Shown here: one piece after another, positions 24,609-36,712 of the stretch
How the letters are laid out: every line of letters begins with the position of its first letter
Position numbering within the stretch: position 1 is the stretch's first letter
Assembly (NCBI GenBank): GCA_027405735.1
Contig: JAPEHQ010000006.1
Location: 1,488,001 to 1,552,000 of the forward strand
Length of the DNA stretch: 64,000 bases
Direction: 5' to 3'
DNA from: Mucor racemosus
Lineage: Eukaryota > Mucoromycota > Mucoromycetes > Mucorales > Mucoraceae
Position numbers and translations under genes: made by a program
The notes under the pieces: generated by a model
The model's input: the letters and a program-made list of their open reading frames with translations, nothing else
Databases searched by the model: none
What the model was told of the DNA's origin: nothing

Positions 24609-25619
24609 TTATTCTTTTGAAGGAATAGGCCAAATGGCTTCAGGGTCATTTTGATAACGATCAAAATGTTCTTTAAAGTAAGACCAGCTAGATACGTTTT
24701 TAGCATCAGGATTATATTCATCTGCAGTTGCATATTCTGGTACAGATTCCTTAATTTCCTTGGCCAACAAGGCATCAAGATCATCTGCAGTAGCCTTTTG
24801 AGGTAGCTTATAACCAGTGCAATGATATACTAAATAGCCATCTTTTCCTCCCATTTTCATAAATGGTGCGAATTTTGATACACGAGTCCAATTTACTTCT
24901 ACTTGATCAATTGTTTCAGGTTGATCAAGTTGTTGAGAGTTACATTTGAATGTAAAGAATTCACCAGCTTCATACATTTTGTTGGTATCAAAAGCATCAA
25001 ATTTATGATCCTCCACAGAAAGAGGATTAGGGTAAAATAATGGAATCTCGGTGACAATAGCTGCTGATCCACTAAATTTATTTTGACGAACATCCATGGG
25101 AATCATAGTTGGGAGAGCCATTTGAACAGGGTCATTAGCAATATGGACAACTACGAGGATAGAGATAAGTGTTATATTATAAATACAAGTAAAAGATTGT
25201 TTTCTTTTTACCAGGTAAGTCCTTTTCCTCAGTCCATGGATTATCCCAACGATCCAGCTTTGCGCCAGTAATAGGGTCAAGATAATATGTAAGCTCTTTT
25301 CCACTAACTTTAAGCTTGCCTTCTTCTACTTTAGCTTTTGATACATTCATACCAACACATTTAAATACTTTTTTGGGTGCTTGGCCTGGAATAAATGCGC
25401 TAAAAAAATCAAGAAACTGTTGGCATGAATTTTGTTAAAGGATTTTTGCTTGATAAATTACATACAAAATAGAACCTTCCCATTGAAAAAAGGTATCTTG
25501 AGATGCATCAGTTGCATATCTTATTTTCAACAAGTCGTTTACGGTATACTCTGTCAAGATAAATCAGCATTAGTTTATTTCTACAAACATTCTGGGAAAT
25601 TTTTACTTTTTGAAGACAT
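24609..25619 (-). CDS. DUF1838-family protein
   Basis: The model is complement(join(24609..25150, 25212..25399, 25466..25550, 25607..25619)), 275 aa, with a 13-bp first exon (MSSK, plus one base of the next codon). Recognisable DUF1838-like stretches are FAFIPGQAPKKVFKCVGMNV, LTYYLDPITGAKLDRWDNPW and LPVVHIANDPVQMALP, followed by an aromatic-rich C-terminal half (ACTIVITY UNKNOWN for the family). There is no signal peptide or membrane segment, so a soluble intracellular protein is likely. The family is best known to me from bacteria and scattered fungi, which raises the possibility of old transfer, but four introns show it is well settled in this genome. The start was chosen because only the MSSK exon restores the frame of the next exon. 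Confidence 0.72.
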
Positions 25620-25746
25620 ATTTATTTAATTGAATAAAGGGAAACCTCTTTCGAGCTGTATGTAAAATTATAAGCTTATAATTACAGGGATAATATTTAT
25701 ATTGTGCGCAGTTGTGTTTATATGTTTATGCGTGAATTGTCAGGAT

Positions 25747-27258
25747 TTACTTTTTGGTAGCCTTTGAGGAAGTTTCTTTATTAATAGAATCAATCGACTC
25801 GACTGATAATTCCAAATTCGAATCTATTATAAAACGCGTTAAACTAGATGACTCTCTCTATCTCTTGTTCATATTTATACTATACCTTGCTTATCAAAAA
25901 GATCATCCAAGTCGTCATCTTCAGTTTGAGTGTAACCACTAGGCTTAGTTGCTTTTTCAGGCTCATCATCCAATGCAGAAAAAGTGACTAAAAGGTAAAA
26001 AGGAAAAAAGTTAAAAACTGCACCATATCACGTATGCATGAATGCACAATATAATTTACCTTCTTCATTATCAGAACTAGTAGTTAATTCGGCATTTTTG
26101 CTTGTTGTGGTTGGAGAATCAACAGCAACAGCAGCAGCAGCAGCAGCAGCGGGAGCGGTAGTAGTAGGAGGAGGGGGAGTAGTAGTATCTATGAAATTAT
26201 CATTAATCTCAATGTTTCTCTCCCAATCTATAATAGCACTTACTTGATGTAGCAGTAGGAGATGAAGAAACCTCATTATCTTCTCTAGCTAATTGTCTAG
26301 CAAATTCTTCATCAGACAACAATTGTTCTGCAGATGTTGAAGTTACAGATTCCTTTCTCTTTGATAATAAAGGGTTACGAACAGGAGATTGGCCCTTACT
26401 ACCATCCCATTCATATAAATCAACGGAACCTCTTGATGGAGCTGAAGGAGGAATTTGTCTAGACTGTTGTTGTGCTGGTGATGGTGATGATGAATACTTA
26501 TCTGAAAGACTCAAATTTCCCACACCAGCTTCTAAGACACCTCCTTGAGAAGATTGACCTTGCTGTTGTTGTTGAGATTGATCAGGAGCCATGAATTGAT
26601 TATATAAGTTCATAATTTTGTTCTTGGCAGCTATTTTAAATATATTTGGTATTATTAAAAGGAGCGAAATGTCTTTTTGGTGTATACTTGCCTGTTCCAG
26701 CCTCAATTACTTTTTCCTTGATAATAGGTAACTCCTCTATTATATTAATGCAATTTAGATAAAAGTTTCCTTATCTCTTCCCCCAAAAAAATCTTTACCT
26801 TGGAAATTAAATAACGGTTGATCTTGTTGTTGTTGCTGTTGTTGTTGTTGTTGTTGATTGTTGTTATTTTGAGGATAATGAGCGTCACCTTCTCTTGCCA
26901 AACGTCTTGCATATTCTTCATCTTGTCTTAATTGATTCATACCTTCTGACTGTTCTGGTTCAGCCTTATAAGTAGGATCAGACATGCCAAGCAATACTTC
27001 AAATGCGGCATCCAAGTTTCCACCTTGGCTTGCCAAAATAGTTTCAATAACATCTACATCCAAGTCTGGAAATGCATCTTTTAATGTCTTTACGTCTCCA
27101 GTTAATTCAGTGTTATTATTTTCGGGGCTATTAGTGGTTGAGGTTTGGTCTTCAGAAGAAGGTAAAGTAATAGGTACTTCGTCTTCGTTTACCAGTTCTG
27201 TTGTAGGAGCAGTAGGCTTCATAAGCTCATCGACAGGTTTAGTTTGGGGTTCAGACAT
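25747..27258 (-). CDS. CUE-domain protein, Cue5-like ubiquitin-binding adaptor
   Basis: The model is complement(join(25747..25823, 25886..25987, 26060..26188, 26244..26630, 26692..26736, 26799..27258)), 399 aa (yeast Cue5 is 411). A CUE domain lies at about residues 55-93 (VKTLKDAFPDLDVDVIETIL, then NLDAAFEVLLGM). It is followed by the Cue5-type repeats DEEYARRLARE and DEEFARQLARE, a poly-Gln tract, a Pro/Ala-rich segment and an acidic tail (TEDDDLDDLFDKQ). Yeast Cue5 binds ubiquitinated aggregates and delivers them to autophagosomes through an Atg8-interacting motif. No clear W-x-x-L motif is visible here, so the Atg8 link is not shown. The second intron (26691 down to 26631) uses a GC donor (CAG|GCAAGT). 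The ATG at 27258 is preferred; a longer in-frame start would add a hydrophobic, unlike-family leader. Confidence 0.85.
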
Positions 27259-29309
27259 GATGTTTTTTTTGTTGGATAAATTAGAAAGAAAAAGAAACAA
27301 GAAAAAGAAACAAGAAAAAGAAAAATAGAAATATTTCCTTTAAACCACTTCAATGATCGCTTAGCCTTTTCTCTGGGCTTTGTGTTCCCAAATAACATCA
27401 TAAGTGCACACAGCTTAACAACACAGATCCTAAAGCGGGAAATTAATCATATACCAGTCATCATCATCATTTCCTGAGTTTTCCATTGAATAGCCATGTC
27501 ATTAAATGTTGTACAGATCTATAGAGTATACTTTATATTCAAGTAAGATTAGCTCTCATTATATTGCTTTAAAATGCATAAATGTGCTTAAAATACAAAC
27601 TTTCTATTGTTTAATGAGAAATTTGAGACACATTAATATTCTAAAACTATGCCTTTAAAGAATTGTTTCAGCAGAAATAAAAGCTTTAAACACTAATTTT
27701 AAGTTTTTATACATTCCTTCATATGTTTATGATATCATGATATTTGTTTTTGCTACATTACTATAAAAAAAAGAGAGCGTTGCTCATTGAGAAACCTCCT
27801 TATTTTGAGATTTTCATAAACCCAACTTTTCTCCGACACATTTTTCTGTCAAAAATACCAACACACTATACTTACTCCTCATACCTGGAGTTGAGGATTT
27901 GTAAAAGTGATAGTTTAATAAGGACTTACAAACAAATACAAATATAAAAATGTACAAATAAAAAAAGTGTATATAATTTATAAATGATTTTCAACATTTT
28001 ATAACCCAAAAATAAACTGCTCGCTTAAATACTGGGTAAAAATTCTTTGAATTCACCGTGTAGAATATGCCAGAAATTTGAAAAAATGCGAAAAATCCTT
28101 CACAAAGTGTATATGATCAATCGATAAGTTTTATATAATGCAAATGCTCAAATATACGGTTAAATAAAGTATAGTTACTGGAAATAGGGTGCGCTTTTGT
28201 AACCTTTGTATTCGCTTTATCAACAATGGCTTAGATAGAAGATGCTCGAGCAAGGATGTTTTTAAAATTTGACAGTTGACAGTTGACAGCAAACCATATA
28301 TATAGATACCAGCAGTTGTCAATTAAATTGTATTCCTGATTTTTTGCATTTACATAAGCTAATAATCTGTTTCAAAATCTTGTTTTATCAATTAACCCAT
28401 CAAAAATTTACATTTTTTAAGAATTTAAAAAGTTTCCAGTAGATAACACTATCTATTATATATTTATTTTATCATTAGATGTTGCTCCTCTAATGAAGCA
28501 ACTCTTTTAAGGAATAAAGGTTTATGGTTTTCTGGCTTCTTTCTGATATTTATTTGCTTACAGTTATTTAAATCAATATATAAAATTCGACTTTTTTTTT
28601 AAGAATAGTTGAAGAACACATTGTATGTATCAGGGCTATTATTATATAAGGCAAGAAATATATTTGACTAGAAGATTCTTTATTTATTTATGTTGTTTAT
28701 AATATATAATAAGTAATAGACAGAAGAACTAACAAAGAAAAGAATGATTATGAAAAATTGGTTCCTATTTATACTAAATAATTATCAGAGATGTCTAGTT
28801 CTTGGGTATGAATTAAAACCATGAACTAGAATTGCAAGTGTTTTATTCGGAATAGTATAATTATGAACTTATTACAGCATTATGTGGACATTGTCTACGT
28901 AATTATGGTTTGGGTACACATATGTAAGATAGGTTGAATATGCATATGCAGCTTAGTTAAATGTGCATTTACGAGATAGGTTGAAGGTGCATATGCAGCT
29001 TGGTTGAATGCTCATATGTGAAACAGTTATGATTGATAAGTTAATAATTTGACAGGTTCATGATATCACTACAAGTTTAGTTATACATAAAGAAAACATT
29101 TACTTATTAATTTGGTAGTTGCCATTGCCATATAATATATGCTGATTTTGGCTGATTTAGCGCTATTTCTAATTTTTAAAATGGTCCGCAGAGCAGCAAA
29201 CCTATTAGAAAAAAGTGCGAGTTTGATCTCTACTGTTTAATTAGCAAATCAGTGAAATGCTATAAATTTAATATTGGATACTACTGTTACAGCTGCATTA
29301 TGTATTTTG
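27259..29309. other. Gene-free stretch, no feature recognised
   Basis: This holds the CUE-protein promoter next to 27258 and then about 2 kb of AT-rich DNA with only short, unconvincing open frames. A perfect short tandem TTGACAG(T) duplication occurs near 28270-28290. GCATATG/TGCATTT words recur near 28920-29020 (ATGTGCATTTACGAGATAGG and related). Confidence 0.5.
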
Positions 29310-29570
29310 AAACTTACAGCCCATTTGGATCAATATTCATTGATTTCAAGCATTTTTCCTGTTACTAAATGTCTTTCAAGCAGAAGAAAAGATCTTTTTT
29401 CTCAAAAATGTGTGCAAAAATCCTTCAAAAACAGCTGTTAGCTAAAAAGATCAAGATATGTTTTTCGTACATCTACTACTGTGCATTAAGTGCGCCAAAA
29501 TTTAATTTTGAATCTTTATTTAATTTCATAAATTTTTCATTTCTCCATTTCCACAGCAACTCGGGAGGCT
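29310..29570 (+). repeat. R3 repeat, copy 2
   Basis: This copy matches the minus strand of 20035-20330 (CCTTCAAAAACAGCTGTTAG, CTGTGCATTAAG). A weaker, partial match lies downstream of R2 copy 4 near 58640-58680. R3 appears to belong at the 3' side of R2 as part of one longer family. Confidence 0.6.
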
Positions 29571-29574
29571 AAAC

Positions 29575-29735
29575 AAAATTCGTTCGAGTTTTACTCGAGA
29601 GCTCAACCAGCTCGATTAGTAGCTCGACTCATCTCAATACTCGCGAGTTTTGTTTACACAATCTCGAGGATGGCTTGTAGATTCAAATAAAGCTCGACTC
29701 GATTCGACTCGTACGGCTCGATTCCAATACTAAAT
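29575..29735. repeat. CGAGCT/CTCGAG-rich array
   Basis: This is a cluster of degenerate GCTCGA/CTCGAG/CGACTCG words, the same vocabulary as the MITE-like element at 9645-10006, placed between R3 and R2. It may be a decayed relative of that element. I could not find target duplications. Confidence 0.5.
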
Positions 29736-29744
29736 TCCACTGCA

Positions 29745-30845
29745 CCAAGATTGACCTAAAATTGATTATAGAAATCAAGCGCTTAAATTGAGTACTAATT
29801 TTTTGTATTCACAAGATAGATCCAACTTTAAACTACTCTGCATTTTATGTTTCAGCAAAAATTATTAATGTTTTGTCGAGATAATCAAAACAATAGTTCA
29901 TATCGCAACTTAAAGTCTATAGTGACGGGGTTCCAAAATTGATTTCATTCAAAAAATGATCGAAAAGTGATTAAAAAAAAACCCCCCGTTTAATAGCTCA
30001 TGAACTGCAAAGTAAGTTGAACTATCGTATTAAATGGGTTTTGTGCAGTTTTAAATTCTGCATCCATATAAATAAAATTCAGACAAATGTTTCACATTAA
30101 ATTTTTTACAAAATGTAATTGAAATTTTGAAGGTTTTTTGAAGATAGATATCACTTTTTATAAACATATTTTAAATATAAGTACTGAACATAATGCGCAA
30201 AAAATTTATCTATCGATCGAGCCATTGCTGAACCTTCTAGTTGCATTTTTCGTAGAGGAAACAAGATTTTTATTAATTTTTTTTTTGAAATTCAAAATTT
30301 GGAATGAGGGTATACAGGAGAAAAATCGAAGCTAGAAATGAAAGAATTCTTTTGTACACATTTTTGAAGATATCTCCAAGAAAAATCAATATTTTGAAAA
30401 GAACTAAATTGCATACGATAGAGCTCAACCAGCTTTATGAGATGTATGTAAAAATAATACTGCTTAGTATAACAAATATTTTGAAATCTATTACAAAAAT
30501 GCCAAAAAATGAAAAAAAATAAAGGTGCTCAAAACTTTTTCATACTAGAATATGTTAAAGAGTCCTTTAAAACAAGTAAGTTTTATTAGTAAAAAGTGCC
30601 AGTATAGTTTAATTTTTTGTAGAGATATGGGACCTCAAAGTTATTAATTTTTAACAATGAAATACGTGTGAAAATCTGAAACATTAGCTCTGCAAAGGTT
30701 ATACCAACAGCAAAAGGTAAGATATTTCTGGATACTTGTTTTCGGATTAAAGTTAATCATCTCAGGTACATTGGAATATAATTTTTTTCTGGTGTTATGT
30801 AATGCAAAAAAAGTAAAGTAGAGATGAAAAGTGAGACGCAGTTTT

Positions 30846-30877
<32 letters not shown>

Positions 30878-30990
30878 CAGTGAATTTTACCTGTTTTTGA
30901 GTCTTTCGTGAGATAAGGAATAAATTTAGGAGCAAGTAGCATAATGTGATCAATTCATATCCATTTATCATCTCTGCTTTAAATATTTGA
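29745..30990 (-). repeat. R2 repeat, copy 2 (inverted)
   Basis: This is the reverse complement of the R2 copies at 8655, 54350 and 57310. It shows the same landmarks in inverted order, and a plus-strand frame gives KISPRKINILKRTKL. It contains an A-homopolymer of about 28 bases at 30849-30876, where the other copies have only a short A-rich run. Confidence 0.72.
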
Positions 30991-31496
30991 TCTATAGAAT
31001 TAAGCACTTACAACAGGCATAACTTGCCAGAGCATAAATACTCTGGGTAAGCAAAGGTTTTAAGATCGAATATATTCAATCTTCAAAGAGTATTATAATA
31101 CGCTGCGTTAATATAATGGTTAAGCCTAAGGTTTTTTTTTGAAATTTAGCAGAGTGTAACTCCAGGTATCAGAAGTGTGCCAAAAATATGATGCGAGAGT
31201 ATGAAAAAGAAGCATATTTTGTTTTTGAATGTGGTGAATAATGCTGGGAAAGGTATAAAATACTCAAAAGTTGACAAACAATCATAAAATGTTCAAATGA
31301 ACATGTCGATATCTGGTTTCTCATACTATTTTTTGCAACTTTGAAATTTTAAATGATTCGTTAAACTAATGATCCAGGTCTACGTTTACAAGGTTTTGGC
31401 TTATCAAGGTATGTATATAGCATTATTAAAATGTGCCGCTGCCAGGGCAAACGGAACATACCTCTGGTTTATTATTGTATAGGATAAAAAAAGTGA
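30991..31496. other. Gene-free stretch before the P4-ATPase 3' end
   Basis: No gene or repeat was recognised. It is AT-rich, and its right end is presumably the 3'UTR of the flippase gene. Confidence 0.45.
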
Positions 31497-34400
31497 TCAG
31501 CCTGATGGTTTCTGTTGCGTTGTATCATACATTCGAATGATTTTTGTTTGGTCGGAATCGTTTTGAGAGAAAGCATACCCTCGAGATTGCTTTAACCTTT
31601 GAATTTTCCTTACTTTGTTTACAGCTTGTCTAAAACGATCCATCCGAGGACGATAATCAGGCAAATTCATCTTTTGTATTTCTTGAATGTAATGATAACT
31701 TTTAGTTCTATACATACGTTTATGGCTTTAAATCAAGTTAGTGCATCATTCTGTTTGTAAGATGTAAAATAACTCACTATTTCCATAAGTAATCTCTTAG
31801 ATTACATGCTAATGGCACCAAAATAAAGAATAACCAATAATTCACATTACCAAACAATCGAGGAACAATACCGATGTATTCCATAAAGATACCCCAAGGT
31901 AAAAGTGGTCCAACATAAGATACTAACGGCATAAATATAAACCAAATTACCATAGATCCAGGTATAGCTATCACTGTATATTTTGTCCAAATACTAAATT
32001 TAAAGTATAAATTGTTACACACATGTCAAATATTGCAATACAATGACATACTCTGTGATTAAAGCAGCTTTCCATAGAATAGTGGCTAATGTAGCTGTAA
32101 AAATAGTGGTACCAACCCACCATTGTCCTCCCGACCATCCAAGTCCACCAAATACCTCATCTCTTCTGAATGCTGCCATGCCTAAAAAGAATAGCAGCTA
32201 AAATATAAATGTGCGTTAGTTTCTTCTCTTGATTACAAGCAAGAAAACTCACTGCAGAATGATATACAGCGTTCATAATCCAGCCCCAAAATCTTTTTTG
32301 ATTGAAAAACTCATTCTTTTGTCCCAAGATGTAAATTTGAGGGTATTTATCTAATAATCGAGCTGATGCAAATTGGTCAAAGATACCTATTGCCATTGGT
32401 GGCAGAATAGTGAAAAATACATTGAAACAGGACATTGTCCATGATTCATACAATGTTTGACCTGAAAATCCGTTGAAAATAGCATACTAAATGATTTAAA
32501 AGGTTAGATATCATACATATATTTATATATATACTAATCAAATTGTCTTTTTTACCCAAAATTGAGTCAAATACAATGCAACATTCTTGTAAAAATAGTA
32601 AAATATCATCTTACTGAGTCGTTGATATGCCCAAGCTCCATGAACCAACAACAACTTTTTGAGAAACCTAAATTGAGAAATAGCAAAATCTGCACTGCGA
32701 GCAGCTTGAAGACCTTCTACACCACTGATACCAATACCAACATGAGCAGCTTGAATCATGGAAACATCATTTGCACCATCGCCAATAGCCAATAATATAG
32801 AGTTGGAAAATTTCTTGACCAATTTAACAACAAGGGCCTTTTGCAAGGGAGAAACACGGCAACAAATTACTGCTTTACATCGAGTAGCAACATCATAAAA
32901 TAAGCGTTCCATATTTTTTTCTAATGCAAATGTTAATGCTTTCCCTTCAATGACCAATGCATGCAACTATATAAGAAATATTTAATATAAAATATTATTT
33001 TTTATTTGCAGGTAAACTTACTTCAGGTACATCAGTGTTCTTGGTGATATTATTTTCCAATTCACTCAGTTTTTGAGCTAAAAAGGCTTCTGTCGATGCA
33101 TAATCATCTTTATTGCAAATTAACAAGTCCATTTCTTCGGTTAATAGTTTACAACTATAACCAATGTTGATGGCAGTTTCTTGTCGATCACCTGTGAGAA
33201 CCCAAACCTTAATATTAGCTTGTTGTAAAGTATGAATTGTATCAGGTACACCATCTTGAAGCTTATCTTCAATAGCAGTGGCTCCTAGTAAAGTCATATT
33301 TTTTTCGATGATTTCGGCAGCTTTATCTAGTTCTTCGGCTCGATTTGTGAGAGTAGTTGCTGCAGCTTCATAAATAGTTGACCAATGATCATATTCTTGT
33401 TGTGAAATCTCTCGCATTGCATAACATAAAGTGCGAAGACCTTCAGAAGCAAATTCCTCCAGATGATGCAGTGTTTGTTCTTCAAATGGATCTTTAGGAG
33501 CCAATCTTTCCAATATAACGGAATCAGCACCTTTACAATACAATTTGATTTTACCATCTGGGCCCTTTAAAACCAATGACATTCTCTTTCTTGTTGAATT
33601 GAATTCGCATACATTTAAAATATTGAATTCAACCTGCTGATCTTGAATTTTACAATGAATAGAATGTGGACGTCTTGCATAAAAATGATACTTGAATATT
33701 TGGCTCGCGCCTTGAACTAATGCACCTTCATCAGGCGAAGATGCTTGGTATACAATTTCGTCTGAATCTTTTACTACTTCTGGTATAACTGTATGACATG
33801 TCATTAAAGATGTCATAAATTCATGTATAATGTGAGCATGTTGAGATGTTTCTAAATGATTTTCCAATTGTTTAAATGAATATTGTCCATTAGAATCAGT
33901 TTCTGATGTTGGTCTTCTTTCAGGGTCTGCTGTAGTAGCATAAGATAAACCAGCAATAGAGCATTCTCGAAATTCCATTTCATTACAAGTTAATGTACCA
34001 GTTTTATCTGAAAATACATATTCAACTTGGCCTAATTCTTCAATCAAACTACTACTTCTAGCTACTGCTGGTGTATCTGTTTTTGCATAATAAATATCGA
34101 GATCATTATCAATCATGATGGATTGTACAAATTTAACTATTTCCATGGTAACCATTAAGCTGATTGGAATAAAACTATTGAATAAAATCATAAATGTCAA
34201 GATACAAAATCCAAATTCTCTTGCTCGTTCAGTTTCTGGGATTTGTAAATAGCTCCATTGATCTCCTGCTTTTGTAGAGGTGACTAGATTACCAACAGAA
34301 CATAGAATACTCATAATAACAAGCATTGTAAATAGATATAAAATGTTTCGATTTGTGATACGAGTTACATTGGAAGCTTTTGTTGGTTTTTTACTATGAA

Positions 34401-35780
34401 AAAGTAGTTAGTATATTTGGTTTCATGTCATATATTATTTATATATGCATATATATATATATATATATACCTCGAATTCAACATCAATTTAGTTTCATGG
34501 CCTGTAAATACAACAATGCCATAAATCCAACTTGTATTTCGTAACTGAGCTCCTCTTAACAAAAGTTTTGATGGATCTAATGGAAAATCTTTTGTTTTAC
34601 CATCCAAATTTAGACCAAGTGTACCGTCATAATTGTACAACCGATTGTTTGGTTGTTCACATTTCAGAATACCAGCCAAGTTGCTAACATCAGAAGGAGA
34701 CAGATAGGAGGCTGTTTCTGGTAAAGCTTGTTTTATCTTTAAATTGACCTCACTATTGTATATAATAAGGAAACAGCCATATAGTAATTTACTTTTAATA
34801 TTTACCCATCCAAATTACTCGTTTCAATATAACATAATCCCTCTGGTTCAGATGAACTTAATAATATCAAATCTGCTGGAAAGAATTCTTTGCTTTCAAT
34901 ACGACAAATATCACCTACTTTAACATCTCTCCATTTTCTAGATACAAATTGACTACCATCGTATATTTTACATTGACGAGCATTTAGTTGATGATCTGAT
35001 TTATGAACGCCCTAAAATATTACATTATATATTAGTCAATCAATCTATACTTTTATACTTGCTGAATATTCTATTTTGATTTTTTTACCCTACATAATCT
35101 TCAATAATTTCTTTAATCGCAGTGATTAAAAGCACAATAATTAATGGAATAAGTGTAGTATAACGAGATGTTGGTGAAATGTTTGGGATTTGCTATGTAT
35201 ATAAATGTGTATGTGTGTATGTGTGTGTGTGTGTGTGAGTATATCATAATACATTTACATGCACATACAGTAAACACACAATACCTGAATACCAGATATA
35301 AATAAAAAGAATAAATTGGCTGATTTACTGAATTCTACATACAAGAATTTTGGAAGAAATGAAATTGGATTATATTTTGCTGTAGATACTCCATTTTGCA
35401 TAAATTTTGCATTTAGTTGAGGTTGATTAATGTAAATAACGCGAGGCTCATTTCCGTTTTGTTTATATTGTTTGTGTGGTAGTATCCATGATAACAAACT
35501 CTTTTTTGGTGCCTTATTTTCTGATGGGATGATTGCTTTTTCTTCTTTGTTGTCAGTCCGATCCAACATCTCGGTTGATTCAAATGGTTCATGGCTATTG
35601 TTTGTAGAAAGTGAATAGTCTGAGAATAGATAAGGTGCTTGTGGTGGAATTGAATGATCTCCTAGTAGTCGAAAATCTTCATCTCTCTCTACCTCTTGTT
35701 CCTCTAAAAAAATATGAAAAAGATTTAATTTTATGCATTTCCAAATGTGTGTGTAGTAAATGTGTCATACCTCGTTTCAT
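31497..35780 (-). CDS. P4-ATPase phospholipid flippase (Drs2-like)
   Basis: It flips aminophospholipids to the cytosolic leaflet of Golgi/endosomal membranes, normally with a Cdc50-family partner. The model is complement(join(31497..31725, 31778..31993, 32052..32197, 32253..32486, 32556..32966, 33022..34393, 34471..34752, 34806..35011, 35094..35192, 35285..35703, 35771..35780)), 1207 aa (yeast Drs2 is 1355). The first exon is only 10 bp. Motifs in order: the first membrane region ([13 protein letters not shown]), actuator [13 protein letters not shown] (the family usually has DGET), [11 protein letters not shown], the phosphorylation site [16 protein letters not shown], nucleotide-binding [28 protein letters not shown], hinge [11 protein letters not shown], then DVWTKYT-like [14 protein letters not shown] and the Drs2-type C-terminus RGYAFSQN...[11 protein letters not shown]. 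Subfamily is by motif resemblance; the actual lipid specificity is not readable. Confidence 0.93.
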
Positions 35781-36303
35781 TCTATTTGAATAATACTAAG
35801 AATAAAGAAATCGAAAAAAAAAGAGATAAAAAGATGATACTTTATATCGCACAAAAAGTTAATGTATATAAAAAGGGGGAAAAAAAAGTGAACCAAATAA
35901 AAAGGGGCATGATGATAGAGGGGAGGGGGACACAAGAGGAGGCTTGGTCGATTGTGTTGGATCGAATAGAAATGCGGGTCTTTTTCCATCATTTATGATA
36001 GTAAAATCTCATTACAAAAAGTTATAGCTTTACTAAAAATAGCTTACAATGACATTATTTTTCTTGAGTCTCTTTTATTTTATATAACCTGAAATGTTGA
36101 GATCAAACATTTACCAAAAAACGACAAAATGTTGGTACTTCAAACGGGAATCAACATGCCTGCAAAGCTTCTACTATATTACAATTTTTTGTCTATCTTT
36201 CTACATAATCTTTCATTTCTTAAATTTTCATACATACCACTCTATTATAAAAGTATATTTAATTGAATTTAGCCTTGGTAATTTCGAAGTAACCTCTATA
36301 TTT
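35781..36303. other. P4-ATPase promoter region, no gene seen
   Basis: This is purine-rich sequence upstream of the flippase start and then AT-rich sequence. Open frames on both strands here are low-complexity shadows. Confidence 0.5.
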
Positions 36304-36712
36304 TTAGAAAATTACTGCTGAAATCAGTCTCAAATAGAACGGCAAAAAAACACTAACAGTAAGGACAGTATAAAGTAGCAAATAAAGAAATCCACCAATA
36401 GACAAGTCGAGTTTGATGAGATCACATAATGTAGGACATGTGTAACCTTGTTTTACCAAAACTGATGAAACGCTATAGAAAAACAGAGCAAAAAACAGTA
36501 TTTGAAACAAAGTAAAAGTTGTTTCAGGGATTTTTATAGACGACATAAATGATAAACATTACTTCTGCTAATTTATATATTAAATTTATAATATTATAAT
36601 ACACAGTCTGTTTTTTGCTTTGTGAAATTACTATAAAATTCTGGAGAAATACGAGTATGAGTATCAGTGTTTCACCAAAAACTGCATAATTTGGTAGCTT
36701 TAAAGTACGCAT
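36304..36712 (-). CDS. Doubtful small membrane protein, possibly a pseudogene
   Basis: I do not recognise a family. Two overlapping frames can be joined as complement(join(36304..36472, 36558..36712)) to give 107 aa. The start is MRTLKLPNYAVFGETLILIL, and two or three hydrophobic segments end in PFYLRLISAVIF. The acceptor (TTCTATAG) is good, but the donor needed for the frame is GTTTAT; the better donor (GTAATG, 5 bp earlier on the minus strand) puts the second exon out of frame. It could therefore be a real gene with a weak donor, a frameshifted pseudogene, or chance. Confidence 0.25.

Noticed and set aside
29690..29735. Possible tRNA T-arm-like GGCTCGATTCC
   Set aside because: It is part of the repeated CGACTCG word array; no cloverleaf could be formed with the flanks.
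35205..35240. GT-repeat in a P4-ATPase intron
   Set aside because: A simple microsatellite within an intron, with no sign of function.
36450..36466. Match of TTGTTTTACCAAAACT to the left end of the 180-bp insertion at 14779
   Set aside because: Only about 16 bases match and there is no second end or duplication here; treated as chance or a minor relic.
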